From Blastochloris tepida (lineage in GTDB: Bacteria > Pseudomonadota > Alphaproteobacteria > Rhizobiales > Xanthobacteraceae), in NCBI RefSeq assembly GCF_003966715.1, contig NZ_AP018907.1:50001-114000 (forward strand): a DNA stretch of 64,000 bases. The letters run 5' to 3'. This document shows positions 16,067 through 25,449 of this stretch, piece after piece (the first letter of the stretch is position 1; each line of letters starts with the position of its first letter). The notes under the pieces were generated by a model. The model searched no databases. It worked only from the letters and a program-made list of their open reading frames with translations, and was not told the DNA's origin. A program made the position numbers and the translations under genes.

Positions 16067-17955
16067 CACGCCTCGAACATCGCCAGCGTCCAGAGAGCAT
16101 AGGCGTGGTTGCGCCTGCCGGAGAGATGTTCGCGCCACATCGCGCGGGCCGGCGCGGGGTCGAGCACGCCGGCGTCGCTCTCGATCAGGTCCGCCGCCCA
16201 GTCACGCAGGGGCCCGCGCAGCCAGTCGGCCAGCGGCACGCCGAACCCCATCTTCGGCCGGTCGATCAGCGCGCGCGGCACGTAGCGGTCGAGCACCCGG
16301 CGCAGGATCCATTTGGTCTCGCCGCCGCGCACCAGGAAACGGGGCGGCAGCCGCCAGGCGAATTCGACGATGCGGTGGTCGAGCAGCGGCGGGCGCGCCT
16401 CCAGCGCCACCGCCATCGAGGCGCGGTCGACCTTCTGCAGGATGTCGTCGGGCAGATAGGTCACGGTGTCGGCAAAGCGCATGCGGTCGAGCAGGTCGAG
16501 CCCGTCCGGCGGCGTGCCCAGGCCCGCCACGCATTCCGGCGCGGCGAGATGGAGCGCGGGATCGGGCCCTTGGCTCACCAGCCGCCGGTAGAGCGCGTCG
16601 GGGTCGAGCGCCAGGATGCCGGCGAGCTTCGCGATCTTGTCGGCCGGCTGCGCCGGCACCAGCCGGCGCGGCAGCAGGCGCGCCGCGCCATCCACCAGTT
16701 GCGGTGGCAGCGCGCCGAGCCCGAACGCCGCGATCCGGCGCAGCGGCAGCGGCAGGCGGGCGATGCGCGGCCAGTCCCGCGCCGCCACCAGATGGCGATT
16801 GTAGCCGGCAAACAATTCGTCGCCGCCGTCGCCCGACAGCGCCACCGTGACGTGGGCGCGGGTGAGCTTCGAGACGAGATGGGTCGGGATCTGCGAGGAA
16901 TCGGCGAACGGCTCGTCGAACATGTCGGCGAGTTGCGGCACCACGGCGAGCGCGTCGGCGGCGGTGACGACCAGCTCGGTGTGCTCAGTGCCGAGATGGC
17001 GGGCGACGGCGGCGGCGTGCACGGATTCGTCGAAGCCGAACTCGGGAAAGCCGATCGAGAAGGTGCGCACCGCGCCCTTGTTGGCGCCAACCATCAGCGC
17101 CGCCACCGTCGAGGAATCGACGCCGCCCGACAGGAACGCGCCGAGCGGCACATCGGCGATCATCTGGCGGCCGATGGCATCGGCGAGCAGGGCGGCGAGC
17201 CGGTCCTCAGCCTCGCCATCGGGCACATCGAGCGGATCGGCGCGGCCCGCCGCCACAGCATCCTCAAGCCGCCAATAGCGCGACCGGGTGAGCGTGCCGT
17301 CGGCCGAACAGGTCACGGTCTCGCCCGGCAGCACCTTCTCGACGCCGACGAAGATCGCGTGCGGCGCCGGCACGTAGCCGAGGCGCAGGAAGCTCGCCAC
17401 CGCACCGGGGTTCAGCTGGCGCGGGCCTTCGTCGATCGCCCGCAGCGCCTTCAGCTCCGAGCCGAAGGCGAGGCGTCCGTTCGATGCCTCGAAGAACAGT
17501 GGCTTGATGCCGAGCCGGTCGCGCACCAGATGCAGCCGGCGCTGGCGCCGGTCCCACAGCGCGATGGCATACATGCCGTTGAGGTCTTGAAGCGTTTCCG
17601 CGAGCCCGCGCCGCGCCACGCTCTCGACGATCGCCTCCGTATCGGAATGGCCGCGCCAAGCGATGCCGTCCAGCGCCGGGTGCCGGCGCAGCTCGGCGGC
17701 ATTGTAGATCTCGCCATTGTAGCTGATCGCCCAGTTTCCATCGGCCGAGACCATCGGCTGGGCGCCGGCCGGCGACAGATCGACGATGGCGAGGCGGCGA
17801 TGGGACAAAGCGAGCCCCGCCGCGGCATCGACCCACACGCCCGCGCCATCCGGCCCGCGATGGGCGATTGCATCGGCCATCGCCTGGACGGCGCGCGCCA
17901 GCGCCGGCTCATCGCCGCGGCGGCGGGGATCGATCAGACCGGCAATGCCGCACAT
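16048..17955 (-). CDS. asnB: AsnB-type glutamine-hydrolysing amidotransferase
   Basis: The family uses glutamine-derived ammonia and ATP to amidate a carboxylate, classically aspartate to asparagine. The 635-residue chain begins MCGIAGL, so Cys2 becomes the N-terminal nucleophile; AIAHRGPDG and SHRRLAIVDLSP follow. The synthetase half contains the PP-loop FLSGGVDSST near 275 and ALSGDGGDELFAGYNRH near 385. ATG at 17955 is fixed by the nucleophile; the frame upstream is repeat DNA. AsnB homologues inside polysaccharide loci often amidate uronic or other sugar acids, which would fit the ulosonates made here, but plain asparagine synthesis cannot be excluded. Confidence 0.85.
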   Translation of the reverse strand: MCGIAGLIDPRRRGDEPALARAVQAMADAIAHRGPDGAGVWVDAAAGLALSHRRLAIVDLSPAGAQPMVSADGNWAISYNGEIYNAAELRRHPALDGIAWRGHSDTEAIVESVARRGLAETLQDLNGMYAIALWDRRQRRLHLVRDRLGIKPLFFEASNGRLAFGSELKALRAIDEGPRQLNPGAVASFLRLGYVPAPHAIFVGVEKVLPGETVTCSADGTLTRSRYWRLEDAVAAGRADPLDVPDGEAEDRLAALLADAIGRQMIADVPLGAFLSGGVDSSTVAALMVGANKGAVRTFSIGFPEFGFDESVHAAAVARHLGTEHTELVVTAADALAVVPQLADMFDEPFADSSQIPTHLVSKLTRAHVTVALSGDGGDELFAGYNRHLVAARDWPRIARLPLPLRRIAAFGLGALPPQLVDGAARLLPRRLVPAQPADKIAKLAGILALDPDALYRRLVSQGPDPALHLAAPECVAGLGTPPDGLDLLDRMRFADTVTYLPDDILQKVDRASMAVALEARPPLLDHRIVEFAWRLPPRFLVRGGETKWILRRVLDRYVPRALIDRPKMGFGVPLADWLRGPLRDWAADLIESDAGVLDPAPARAMWREHLSGRRNHAYALWTLAMFEAWRRRWM

Positions 17956-18091
17956 GACGGGTGTCCTGGGTTGATACGGTTCTCCGGCCCGGTCGGCCGG
18001 ATCTGGACTGATGGATCGAACGGCATCATCCGCAAGCGGCCGACCCGGGACGATCCGATCCGGCAAGACATCGGACTGGAAACACGCCGCA

Positions 18092-18997
18092 TCAAAACGA
18101 CATCGCCGATGTCATCACCGCGGCGTCCGCGCGCAGGATCGGGATGCCGCCGATGATCGGGTAGGCGAGCTTCGACCGGTCGCTGAAGAAGCAGTCCGAA
18201 AGCCGCGTCATCGGCAGCCCGGCGGAGGGACACTGCCAGGGCTCGTCGACCTGGGCGGCGTCGCCCGGCACGCGGACGATGAGAGCCTCGGTGGGATTGA
18301 GCGGGTTCGCCACATAGTCCAGCATCAGCCGGCCCTCGATGATGCCGCCCTCTGCGGTCACCGCGTCGGCGAGCCCGCGGACATAGCCCAGCCGCTCCAT
18401 GCGCGCGCGCCCTTCGGCGGTGTTGTTGTCGAAGGACGGCTCGAACAGCACGACATGGCGGCGCGCCACCCGAAGCAGCTCGCGCGCGGCCTCGCGCTCG
18501 CGCCCGCCGTTCGGCTCCAGGGCATGGTAGGTCCACACGACATCGACCGCATTGTCGCGCAGGGGCAGGCCGAACAGATCGGCGACGAACGGCGTGAGGC
18601 GCGGGCGCTTCGCGGGCGACAGCCGTTCCTGGGCGAAGCGCGCGCCGACGCTGAGCCGGCTCCAGCTCAGGTCGCAGGCATAGGAGGCGGTGGCGTCGTC
18701 GTAGCAGGCGTTCGCGACGCCGACGAGCGTCGTCATCTCGCCGGTGCCGACCTCGATGGCGGAGGCGGCGCCCGCGACCAGCGGGCGCAGGATGCCGGCG
18801 ATCTCGGCGGTCTTGCGCTGCCACCCCGCCTCGTCCTGGCGCACGGCATCGACATAGCTGCCGGCCTGAAGATCATAGGCGATCTCGATGATCTGCGGCG
18901 TGTTGACGGGCGAGTCGAGGAGGCGCCGCAACGTCGCCGTCACGTTCTCCCCGCGCTGAAAGGCGTCGATGGCGGGTTGCAGGTCGCAATAGCGCAT
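18092..18997 (-). CDS. SAM-dependent methyltransferase with Trm112-like tail
   Basis: A 301-residue class I methyltransferase candidate. The SAM site is IEVGTGEMTTL near 81, followed by ACDLSWSRL and LPLRDNAVDVVWTYHALEPN near 155. The C-terminus (SDRSKLAYPIIGGIPILRAD) resembles a Trm112-type zinc-ribbon segment without its cysteine pairs. The protein probably modifies a sugar or lipid of the locus, since it sits between the ABC exporter and the amidotransferase genes on the same strand. The substrate is unknown. A diverged 48-bp hairpin repeat lies upstream. Confidence 0.7.
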   Translation of the reverse strand: MRYCDLQPAIDAFQRGENVTATLRRLLDSPVNTPQIIEIAYDLQAGSYVDAVRQDEAGWQRKTAEIAGILRPLVAGAASAIEVGTGEMTTLVGVANACYDDATASYACDLSWSRLSVGARFAQERLSPAKRPRLTPFVADLFGLPLRDNAVDVVWTYHALEPNGGREREAARELLRVARRHVVLFEPSFDNNTAEGRARMERLGYVRGLADAVTAEGGIIEGRLMLDYVANPLNPTEALIVRVPGDAAQVDEPWQCPSAGLPMTRLSDCFFSDRSKLAYPIIGGIPILRADAAVMTSAMSF

Positions 18998-19077
18998 GGT
19001 GGCCGATGTCCCGGTTCCGGCGTCAGGTCCGATATGACTTCCTCGGGATCATTGTGTGACCCCCGTGGGCAGGCGTG

Positions 19078-19130
19078 AATCCGCCCTCATACGGTTCCCG
19101 GTTGATCCCTTCGGGATCCCGGAAACGCAT
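19078..19130 (-). repeat. 48-bp hairpin repeat, copy 3 (diverged, minus orientation)
   Basis: Read on the minus strand this matches copies 1 and 2 through CCCGAAGGGATCAACCGG and ends in a TATGAGGG tail. It begins at the stop codon of the ABC transporter gene and lies about 80 bases ahead of the methyltransferase gene. Confidence 0.6.
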
Positions 19131-20923
19131 CAGCCAACGGGCTGTTGGCTGACCGACAGCACGCCCTTCTTGATCTCCACCCGCATGTCGCAGCGCTCCA
19201 CGGTGCGCAGGCGGTGGGCGATCATGATGATGGTGCGGTCGCGGTCGAGCGCGTCGATCGCCGCCATCACCGCGTCCTCGGTGGCGGAGTCGAGTGCGCT
19301 CGTCGCCTCGTCGAGGACGAGGATGGCCGGATCGCCATAGAGCGCGCGGGCGATGCCGAGGCGCTGGCGCTGGCCGCCGGACAGCCTGACGCCGCGCTCG
19401 CCGACGCGGGCGTCGTAGCCGCCGGGCAGCTCGTTGACGATGAAGTCGTGCAGTTGCGCGGCGCGGGCGGCGCGCTCCACCGCCGCGCGGTCGATCGCCT
19501 GATGCGGGCGGCCGAAGGCGATGTTGGCGGCCACCGTCTCGTCGGCGATGAAGATGTGCTGGGGCACGTAGCCGATGCCGGCGCGCCAGCGGCGCAGCGT
19601 CTCGTCGCCGTCGAGCGGGCAGTCGTCGGCGAGGATGCGGCCCTCGCTTGGCACGATCAGGCCGAGCAGCAGGTCGATCAGCGTGCTCTTGCCCGATCCG
19701 GTGGGGCCGACCACGCCCACCCGCGCGCCGCGCGGGATCTCGAGCTCGACCTCGCGCAGCGCCGGCCGCTCGGCATTGGGATAGGCGAAGGTGACCGTCT
19801 CGAAGCGGATCGCCCGGGTCAGCGGCAGCGGGGCGGCGGCCTCCACCGGCTTGGCCGGCGGGCGCATCGTCGTCAGGTCGCGGTGCAGCGCCTCGATGGT
19901 CGGCGCGGCGAAGCGGATGGTGGTCAGGCTGGCATAGATCTCCTGCAGGCCGGGCAGGATGCGGTAGCCGGCGAAGGCGAACAGCGCCACCACCGGCAGC
20001 GCATTCTCCAGCGACTGGCGGGTGTCGAGCAGATAGAGCACGAGGCCGAGCACGCCGCCGAAGGCGATGGCCTCCAGGCTGTGGCGCGGCGCCAGCGAAA
20101 TGATCTGGTTGCCGGCCTGGGTGCGGGCGAAGCGTTCGGACGGGCCGGCGAAGCGCGCGGCGTAGACGCTCTCCAGGCCGAGCATCTTGATCTCCTTGAT
20201 GCCGGCGAAGCCTTCCGAGACCACGTGGTAGCGGAGCTGGTTGGCCTCGTAGCGCACCTGGCCGCTGCGGGCGATGACGCCGCGCAGCGCGAGGAAGATG
20301 AGCGAATACGCGCCGCCCAGCACGACGACGACCAGGAGCGCGACCAGCGGGTCCGCCATCACCAGCACGGCGCCGATGAACACCGTCACCACCAGCCGCG
20401 ACAGCACCAGCATGGCGGGCTGGATGATGCGGTTGGTGACCTGGGACACCTCGTCGAGAATGCTTTTCGCGAACTCGGCCGAGTGGCGGGTGAGAAAGAA
20501 GGCGTAGGGCTGGGACAGATAGGCGCTGACCAGCCGCAAAGACAGCTCGTGGCCGACAAGATTGGTGAACAGCGCGATCCGCCACGCGGTGAAGGTCCTG
20601 AAGGCGTTGCCCAGCACCAGGACCGCCAGCACCGCGAAGCCGACCAGGAGCAGGAAGCTGCGCTCGCTCGTCACGCCGGACATCGCATAGGCGGTGCCCA
20701 AGAGCCCGCCCTTGGTCAGCGCCGCCGGGTTGGCGACCAGCGAGATGAACGGCACGATCGAGACGACCGACAGCGTCTCGACCAGCGCCGTCAGGGTGAT
20801 GAGCACCGACACGCCGAGCGCGCGCCGGCGCTGCCAGGGTTCGAGAATCTCCCAAACGCGGCGGAAGATGGCCGAAAAGCCGCCCGGCGGCAGCTTGCGC
20901 GTGCCTGTGCGGGGCGCCTTCAT
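19130..20923 (-). CDS. ABC transporter, permease-ATPase fusion (PglK/MsbA-like)
   Basis: A half-transporter of 597 residues; a homodimer would flip a lipid-linked glycan or related lipid across the inner membrane. The first ~330 residues contain several membrane helices (VLITLTALVETLSVVSIVPF, LVGFAVLAVLVLGNAF, LVVVVLGGAYSLIFLAL). The ATPase half has Walker A GPTGSGKST near 389, signature VRLSGGQRQRLGIARAL near 495, and Walker B ILVLDEATSALDS. ATG at 20923 is supported by an ATGA overlap with the upstream pyruvyl-transferase gene. The glycan context makes oligosaccharide-lipid export the best guess. Confidence 0.85.
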   Translation of the reverse strand: MKAPRTGTRKLPPGGFSAIFRRVWEILEPWQRRRALGVSVLITLTALVETLSVVSIVPFISLVANPAALTKGGLLGTAYAMSGVTSERSFLLLVGFAVLAVLVLGNAFRTFTAWRIALFTNLVGHELSLRLVSAYLSQPYAFFLTRHSAEFAKSILDEVSQVTNRIIQPAMLVLSRLVVTVFIGAVLVMADPLVALLVVVVLGGAYSLIFLALRGVIARSGQVRYEANQLRYHVVSEGFAGIKEIKMLGLESVYAARFAGPSERFARTQAGNQIISLAPRHSLEAIAFGGVLGLVLYLLDTRQSLENALPVVALFAFAGYRILPGLQEIYASLTTIRFAAPTIEALHRDLTTMRPPAKPVEAAAPLPLTRAIRFETVTFAYPNAERPALREVELEIPRGARVGVVGPTGSGKSTLIDLLLGLIVPSEGRILADDCPLDGDETLRRWRAGIGYVPQHIFIADETVAANIAFGRPHQAIDRAAVERAARAAQLHDFIVNELPGGYDARVGERGVRLSGGQRQRLGIARALYGDPAILVLDEATSALDSATEDAVMAAIDALDRDRTIIMIAHRLRTVERCDMRVEIKKGVLSVSQQPVG

Positions 20924-22053
20924 CGCGGCATGCTCTCCGCGCGCGCTGCCGCGCAGCTGCCTGCGGCAGCGGACTGCGCCTGCCACCAGTCGCGAATGGT
21001 GCGCTGGTTGGCGCGGCTGAAGCCCAAGAGCTGCTCCTCCAGATTGGCGAACTTGGCGAAGCCGTTCGACTGGTCGGCGGCCAGGATCAGCAGCATCTTC
21101 TGGATGGCCTCGATCGGCTCGTTGCGCAGGAAGTTGGCCATGAAGCGGTAGCGCGGCTTGCGGTCCTTCAGCTTCATGTAGTGCGGGGCGGAGATGTTGC
21201 GGTTGAGGGTCAGGCTGTAGTCGGCGCCGCGCCCGTCCTGCTCCAGCAGATAGGAGGGCTTGCGGCGCTTGAGCGCCGAGACGTGGCCATGCACGCGGTA
21301 GCCGACGTGCAGGTCGTAGTCGTCATAGAGGTCGAGCGCGCCCTCCGGCGACACGAACAGCTTGCGGATCGGCAGCGACAGGTCGGCGGCGAGCTGCTCG
21401 ATCACCCAGTTCCTGGAGTGCATCAGGAGGTCGATCTCCGCCTTGGGGAACAGCTGCCGGAGGCCGTGGCAGAGCGCCGCGAACGATTTCCGGTAGCGGA
21501 TCGAATGGTGCGGGTCGGACACGGCGATCCGCCGGACCCGCTCGACCGGACGGAAGACGCGGTCATCGAAGCGCGGATCGTAGAAACAGACGTCGCCGCC
21601 GAACCGGACGTTCTCGCAGCCGGCATCGCGCAGCAGGTATTGGCTGATCACGCCGCGGCTGGTGAAGAACTGCGCCTTCCGGTCGAACTCGCGCAGGAAG
21701 GCGAGCGAGGTGTCGGTGAACTCGGTGGCGGCGGAGATTGTCGTCGCGTTCATGTTGGCCGAGGTGCCCGACGCGATGGCGCCGAACGGCACGCCCGAGC
21801 GGATGATCTCGAGCCCGGACGGATAGATCGCCTCCATCCGCCGGCGCGCCGACAGGCAGGCGAACAGCACGAAATCGGCGGCGAGGACGGTGGCCTTGAT
21901 GTCGTCCCAGCCGGAGCCGCAGAAGACGCGCGTGAAGCCGACATCGACGCCGCAGACGTCGCGGATCAGCCGCTCGGTCGTGACGGTGATCAGCCGGTCG
22001 CCGACGTTTCTAGACTTGTGCTCCGGATAGGTCGAAACCAGACAGATCTTCAT
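20920..22053 (-). CDS. Polysaccharide pyruvyl transferase family protein
   Basis: The family (CsaB/WcaK-like) moves pyruvate from PEP to a hexose to form a ketal, or is otherwise a GT-B-like enzyme of glycan assembly. The 377-residue protein opens MKICLVSTYPEHKSRNVGDR, with the typical N-terminal NxGD motif, and carries a late segment YDLHVGYRVHGHVSALKRRK near 270, where the R-x-H-x-H pattern is diagnostic. It is coupled to the ABC transporter gene by an ATGA overlap and follows pseI after 87 bases holding a repeat. Whether it adds pyruvate to the glycan is inferred. Confidence 0.75.
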   Translation of the reverse strand: MKICLVSTYPEHKSRNVGDRLITVTTERLIRDVCGVDVGFTRVFCGSGWDDIKATVLAADFVLFACLSARRRMEAIYPSGLEIIRSGVPFGAIASGTSANMNATTISAATEFTDTSLAFLREFDRKAQFFTSRGVISQYLLRDAGCENVRFGGDVCFYDPRFDDRVFRPVERVRRIAVSDPHHSIRYRKSFAALCHGLRQLFPKAEIDLLMHSRNWVIEQLAADLSLPIRKLFVSPEGALDLYDDYDLHVGYRVHGHVSALKRRKPSYLLEQDGRGADYSLTLNRNISAPHYMKLKDRKPRYRFMANFLRNEPIEAIQKMLLILAADQSNGFAKFANLEEQLLGFSRANQRTIRDWWQAQSAAAGSCAAARAESMPR

Positions 22054-22073
22054 GGGGTCACCTGTATCGGGAG

Positions 22074-22150
22074 CAGTCTTCGCAAAACCGGTTCCCGCCT
22101 TTGCGGGGGAGGTTCAGGAGCGTCCGCCGATCCGGTTGGATCAGGCGGGC
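22074..22150 (-). repeat. Dispersed rhizobial-type palindrome, degenerate copy 2
   Basis: Read on the minus strand the GATC half with CGGACGCTCC comes first, then CCGCAAAGGCGGGAACCGG and TTTTGCG. It lies between pseI and the pyruvyl-transferase gene and overlaps the pseI stop region. Confidence 0.55.
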
Positions 22151-23196
22151 GCCAGATCGTTTTCTGCGAGCGGCGTGCCGCGGGCGAGCGCGCGCGCCGC
22201 GCGGGCACCGAGCACGCGGGGCAGCTCGCGCGGCGGAAGGCCGAAGCCGGGCCGGATCACCCGCACATTGGCCGGCGTGAACGGCTCGCCCGCGGCGATG
22301 TCGGCCACCACATAGATCGAGCGGCGGAACACCAGGCTCGCGGCCTCGGCCTCGGCGCGCGCGGGCGTGCCGGAGCCCAGCGCGAGATGGGCCGTCCGCA
22401 CGCTCCTGCACAGGCGCTCCAGCTCGTGCGGCTCCAGCGAGAAGGCGGCGTCGGGGCCGCCATCGGCGCGCGCCAGCGTCACGTGCTTCTCGATCACGCT
22501 GGCGCCCAGCGCCACCGCGGCGATCGCCGTCTCGTCGCCCAGCGTGTGGTCGGAGAGGCCGAAAGCGCAGCCATGGTCGGCGCCGAGACGCGGCATGCGG
22601 CGCAGATTGGCCTGCTCGGCCGGCGCAGGGTAGGCGCTGATGCAGTGGAGCAGCACCAGTGGTCCGCCGCCATTGGCGCGGAAGGTCTCCACCGCCTCGG
22701 CGATCTCGGCCGGCGAGGCCATGCCGGTGGAGAGAATGGTCGGCTTGCCGGTGCGGGCGACGCAGGCGATCAGCGCCAGATCGACCGCTTCGAACGAGGC
22801 GATCTTGTAGGCCGGCGCATCGAGGCTTTCGAGGAAGCCGACGGCGGTCTCGTCGAACGGCGTCGAGAAGCAGGCGATGCCAAGCTCGCGGGCGCGCGCG
22901 AACAGCGCCGGGTGCCAATCCCAGGGCGTGTGGGCCTCGGTGTAGAGGTCATAGAGCGTGGAGCCGCCCCACAGCCCGCCCTCGATCCGGAAACCCGGGC
23001 CGTCATGGTCGATGGTGAGCGTGTCAGCGGTGTAGGTCTGCAGCTTCACCGCATCCGCCCCGGCGCGGTGGGCGGCCTCGATCAGCGCCAGCGCCCGGCC
23101 GAGGTCGCCATTGTGGTTGCCGGACATCTCGGCGATCACATAGGGGGCGTGGCCGGGGCCGATGGCGCGGCCGCAAATGGCGAAGGGCTGGGTCAT
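22141..23196 (-). CDS. pseI: Pseudaminic acid synthase PseI
   Basis: It condenses PEP with 2,4-diacetamido-2,4,6-trideoxy-L-altrose to give pseudaminic acid in the cytoplasm. The 351-residue enzyme has the PseI-type VIAEMSGNHNGD (20-31), ADAVKLQTYTADT, PAYKIASFE, FGLSDHT near 205 and HVTLARADGGPDAAFSLEP near 240, then a C-terminal SAF domain. EMSGNHNGD and the GGPDAAFSLEP form separate it from the other NeuB-like enzyme in this window. It overlaps the pseG-H gene by ATGA, so the operon pseB-C-F-GH-I is tightly coupled and this is its last gene before a repeat. Confidence 0.9.
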   Translation of the reverse strand: MTQPFAICGRAIGPGHAPYVIAEMSGNHNGDLGRALALIEAAHRAGADAVKLQTYTADTLTIDHDGPGFRIEGGLWGGSTLYDLYTEAHTPWDWHPALFARARELGIACFSTPFDETAVGFLESLDAPAYKIASFEAVDLALIACVARTGKPTILSTGMASPAEIAEAVETFRANGGGPLVLLHCISAYPAPAEQANLRRMPRLGADHGCAFGLSDHTLGDETAIAAVALGASVIEKHVTLARADGGPDAAFSLEPHELERLCRSVRTAHLALGSGTPARAEAEAASLVFRRSIYVVADIAAGEPFTPANVRVIRPGFGLPPRELPRVLGARAARALARGTPLAENDLAPA

Positions 23197-24734
23197 GGCT
23201 GCGCCTCCGTGCTGGTGGCATTGTCGATGCGTCCGGCCGGCGCCTCGTAGCGGTGAAACCCGTTCTCGTCGCCGGACGCTGCGGCCATGACAAAACCGGC
23301 AGAGAGAAAGGCGCGGTGGGAGGCAATGTTGGTGGCCTTCACCGCCGCGATGAGGCGTCTGGCGGGAAGCGCCTCGCGGATGAGGCGCAGGGCCATCCGG
23401 CCAAACCCGCGGCCGCGGTGGCGTTCGGCGATCAGGATCGAAATCTCCAAGGCGCCGCCGTCGAGCTCATCGAGGCGAAGGCTGCCGACCGTCTCGCCCT
23501 CGGCGCGCATCAGGAACAGCCGTCGGCGGCCGGAGGTCAGGGTCTGGGCGAACCAGCGGGCGTGCCCATCGCGCGACGGCGGCCGGGGATCGCGCGACTC
23601 GGCGCGGGCGCCGGGCTCGGACTGCAGCGCGAAGGTCACCTCTTCGTCGTGGGCGGTCGCTGGCACCAGGGTGAAGGGGCGGTTGCGGGTGGCCTCGCGA
23701 ATGTGCATCAGCGCGAGCACCCTCTCCACCACCCGCCCGCAGCCCCTGCCGTCGCAAATGCCGGCGGCCGCCGCGCTCATCGCGCCGAGCCGCACCGGAT
23801 CCGCCGCGAGCGCGGCGATCCGCCCGGCCGCGGTGGACGGATCGAGCGCATCCGCCTCGCCCAGCAGCAGCACGGCGCCGGCCTGCTCGAGGGCCGACGC
23901 GATGGCGCGCTGGTTGTCGGCGGTGATGACCATCGCCGCCGGCAGGCCCAAAGCGCAGCGCTCCCAGCTCATGCCGCCGGCCGCGCCGACCGCGAGATCG
24001 GCCTCCGCCATCAGCGATGCCATGTCGTCGATGCGCTCGATCAGCCGCACGCGCTCCGGGGCGGTGGCGGCGGCGCGGGCGAGGGCGTCGGAAATGTGCC
24101 CTCCCGCCACGACGTCGAACATTGTGCCGGGCAGGGCGGCGAGCAGCGGATCCAGCAGGCGCGCCGCTGTGCCAGTGGGATCGCTGGCGCCGAACGACAG
24201 CAGGATGCGCCGGGCGGGTGTGGCGTCGTTGCGGCGCGCCAGCGAGGCCGCCCGCGCCGCGGCGAAGGCCGGGCGCAGCAGCGCATGATCGGGTCCGAGC
24301 AGCAGGGTCGCGGTGGCCGGCACCAGCGGCCGGTAACTGGCTTCGGTGCGCCCCAGGGTCGGATCGACCAGCCAGTCGCAATCGTGCGGGCGGTCGGCGA
24401 GATCGTCGATCGCCAGGATCGCGCGGGCGAAGCGGCGGCAGGCGCGCTCGAACGCCGCGTCGCGGCGATAGTGATCGACCACCAGCAGATCGACGCCGCC
24501 GGGGTGAAGCCTCGCCAGCGCTTCGGCCTCGTCGGGCGCGTCGCAGGCGATGACGTGGTGGCGGTGGCGCGCGAGCCCCGGCACCAGCGCGGCCGCCTCC
24601 GGATTGGTGGCGAAGCTGCACGCCGCGCCGTGCTCTGCGAATGCATCGGCCAGCGCGAGGCAGCGCATGGCGTGCCCGCCGCCGAGGGCGGGCGAGGCGT
24701 CGCAGCGGATCAGCACGGTGTGCGCCACGGCCAT
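23193..24734 (-). CDS. pseG: PseG hydrolase fused to PseH-like N-acetyltransferase
   Basis: Two steps of pseudaminate synthesis in one chain of 513 residues. Residues 1 to ~330 match PseG, the UDP-sugar hydrolase: RCDASPALGGGHAMRCLALA (7-26), DLLVVDHY near 88, ILAIDDLADRPHDCDWLVDP near 107, GAAGGMSWERCALGLP near 250. From ~365 a GNAT domain follows, with LDGGALEISILIAERHRGRG covering the acetyl-CoA loop and HRAFLSAGF near the end; it should acetylate the 4-amino group as PseH does. ATG at 24734 lies just after the previous stop (TGA at 24739-24741). No separate pseH is present, supporting the fusion's role. Confidence 0.88.
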   Translation of the reverse strand: MAVAHTVLIRCDASPALGGGHAMRCLALADAFAEHGAACSFATNPEAAALVPGLARHRHHVIACDAPDEAEALARLHPGGVDLLVVDHYRRDAAFERACRRFARAILAIDDLADRPHDCDWLVDPTLGRTEASYRPLVPATATLLLGPDHALLRPAFAAARAASLARRNDATPARRILLSFGASDPTGTAARLLDPLLAALPGTMFDVVAGGHISDALARAAATAPERVRLIERIDDMASLMAEADLAVGAAGGMSWERCALGLPAAMVITADNQRAIASALEQAGAVLLLGEADALDPSTAAGRIAALAADPVRLGAMSAAAAGICDGRGCGRVVERVLALMHIREATRNRPFTLVPATAHDEEVTFALQSEPGARAESRDPRPPSRDGHARWFAQTLTSGRRRLFLMRAEGETVGSLRLDELDGGALEISILIAERHRGRGFGRMALRLIREALPARRLIAAVKATNIASHRAFLSAGFVMAAASGDENGFHRYEAPAGRIDNATSTEAQP

Positions 24735-24738
24735 GCCC

Positions 24739-25449
24739 TCAATATTGCCGGTGCATGGCGTTGATGTCGCGCAAGGACGGCTCGGCGGCGAGTACGGCCA
24801 GCACATCGGCGGTCGTGGCGATGCGGTCCGTGGGAAGCCGGGCGAACACCGCGCGCAGGAATGCCAGATCCTCGGGATGGTCGAGCGTCCAGCGTTCGGA
24901 GACGTGCGACGGATCGGCCGCGGCGAGGTTGACGCCGTTGAGCGTGCGGCGCAGCCAGGGCGTGACGTGCTCGCGATCGAACGGCTCGGCTGTCGCGCGG
25001 TCGGCCCGCGCCAGCGCCTCGGTGGTGAAGGCCTCGCAGTCGAGCCCGTGCGGAAAGGTCCGGGTGAGATTGTTGGCGGCGTAGTCGGCGCCGGTGCGGG
25101 CGCGCAGCGCCAGAACGTCGGCGCAGATCGCGGGGTCGATCAGCGGGCAGTCGGAGGTCACCCGCATCACCACGTCGGCGGAAACGGCGCGGGCGGCGGC
25201 GAGATAGCGGCCGAGCACGTCGGTCTCGTCGCCGGCCACGGCGGCGCAGCCCAGCGCGCGGGCCGTCTCGACGATCAGCGCGCTCTCGGGCGCGTCGGGC
25301 ACCGCGCACACCACGATGTCGGCGCCGACGACCGCACGGCAGCGCTCCAGCACGTGGGAAAGCGCCGGCTTGCCGGCGAGGTCCATCATCACCTTGCCGG
25401 GCAGCCGGGTCGAGGTCATGCGCGCCTGGACGATGATGGCGGTGGTCAT
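24739..25449 (-). CDS. SpsF-like cytidylyltransferase, probable CMP-pseudaminate synthetase
   Basis: A 236-residue nucleotidyltransferase of the SpsF/CMP-Kdo-synthetase superfamily. VQARMTSTRLPGKVMMDLAG (8-27) is the nucleotide-binding loop; RVTSDCPLIDP near 110 and an ERWTLDHPEDLAFLR segment near 190 are typical of SpsF. Sitting between pseC and pseG-H with an ATGA overlap, it is the obvious candidate for the PseF step (CTP plus pseudaminate to CMP-pseudaminate). Family membership is clear; the exact reaction is inferred from the operon, because classical PseF is closer to NeuA. Confidence 0.8.
   Translation of the reverse strand: MTTAIIVQARMTSTRLPGKVMMDLAGKPALSHVLERCRAVVGADIVVCAVPDAPESALIVETARALGCAAVAGDETDVLGRYLAAARAVSADVVMRVTSDCPLIDPAICADVLALRARTGADYAANNLTRTFPHGLDCEAFTTEALARADRATAEPFDREHVTPWLRRTLNGVNLAAADPSHVSERWTLDHPEDLAFLRAVFARLPTDRIATTADVLAVLAAEPSLRDINAMHRQY

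Noticed and set aside
16036..18156. A 706-codon plus-strand frame opposite the asnB-type gene
   Set aside because: Same shadow composition, and the minus strand encodes a complete amidotransferase.
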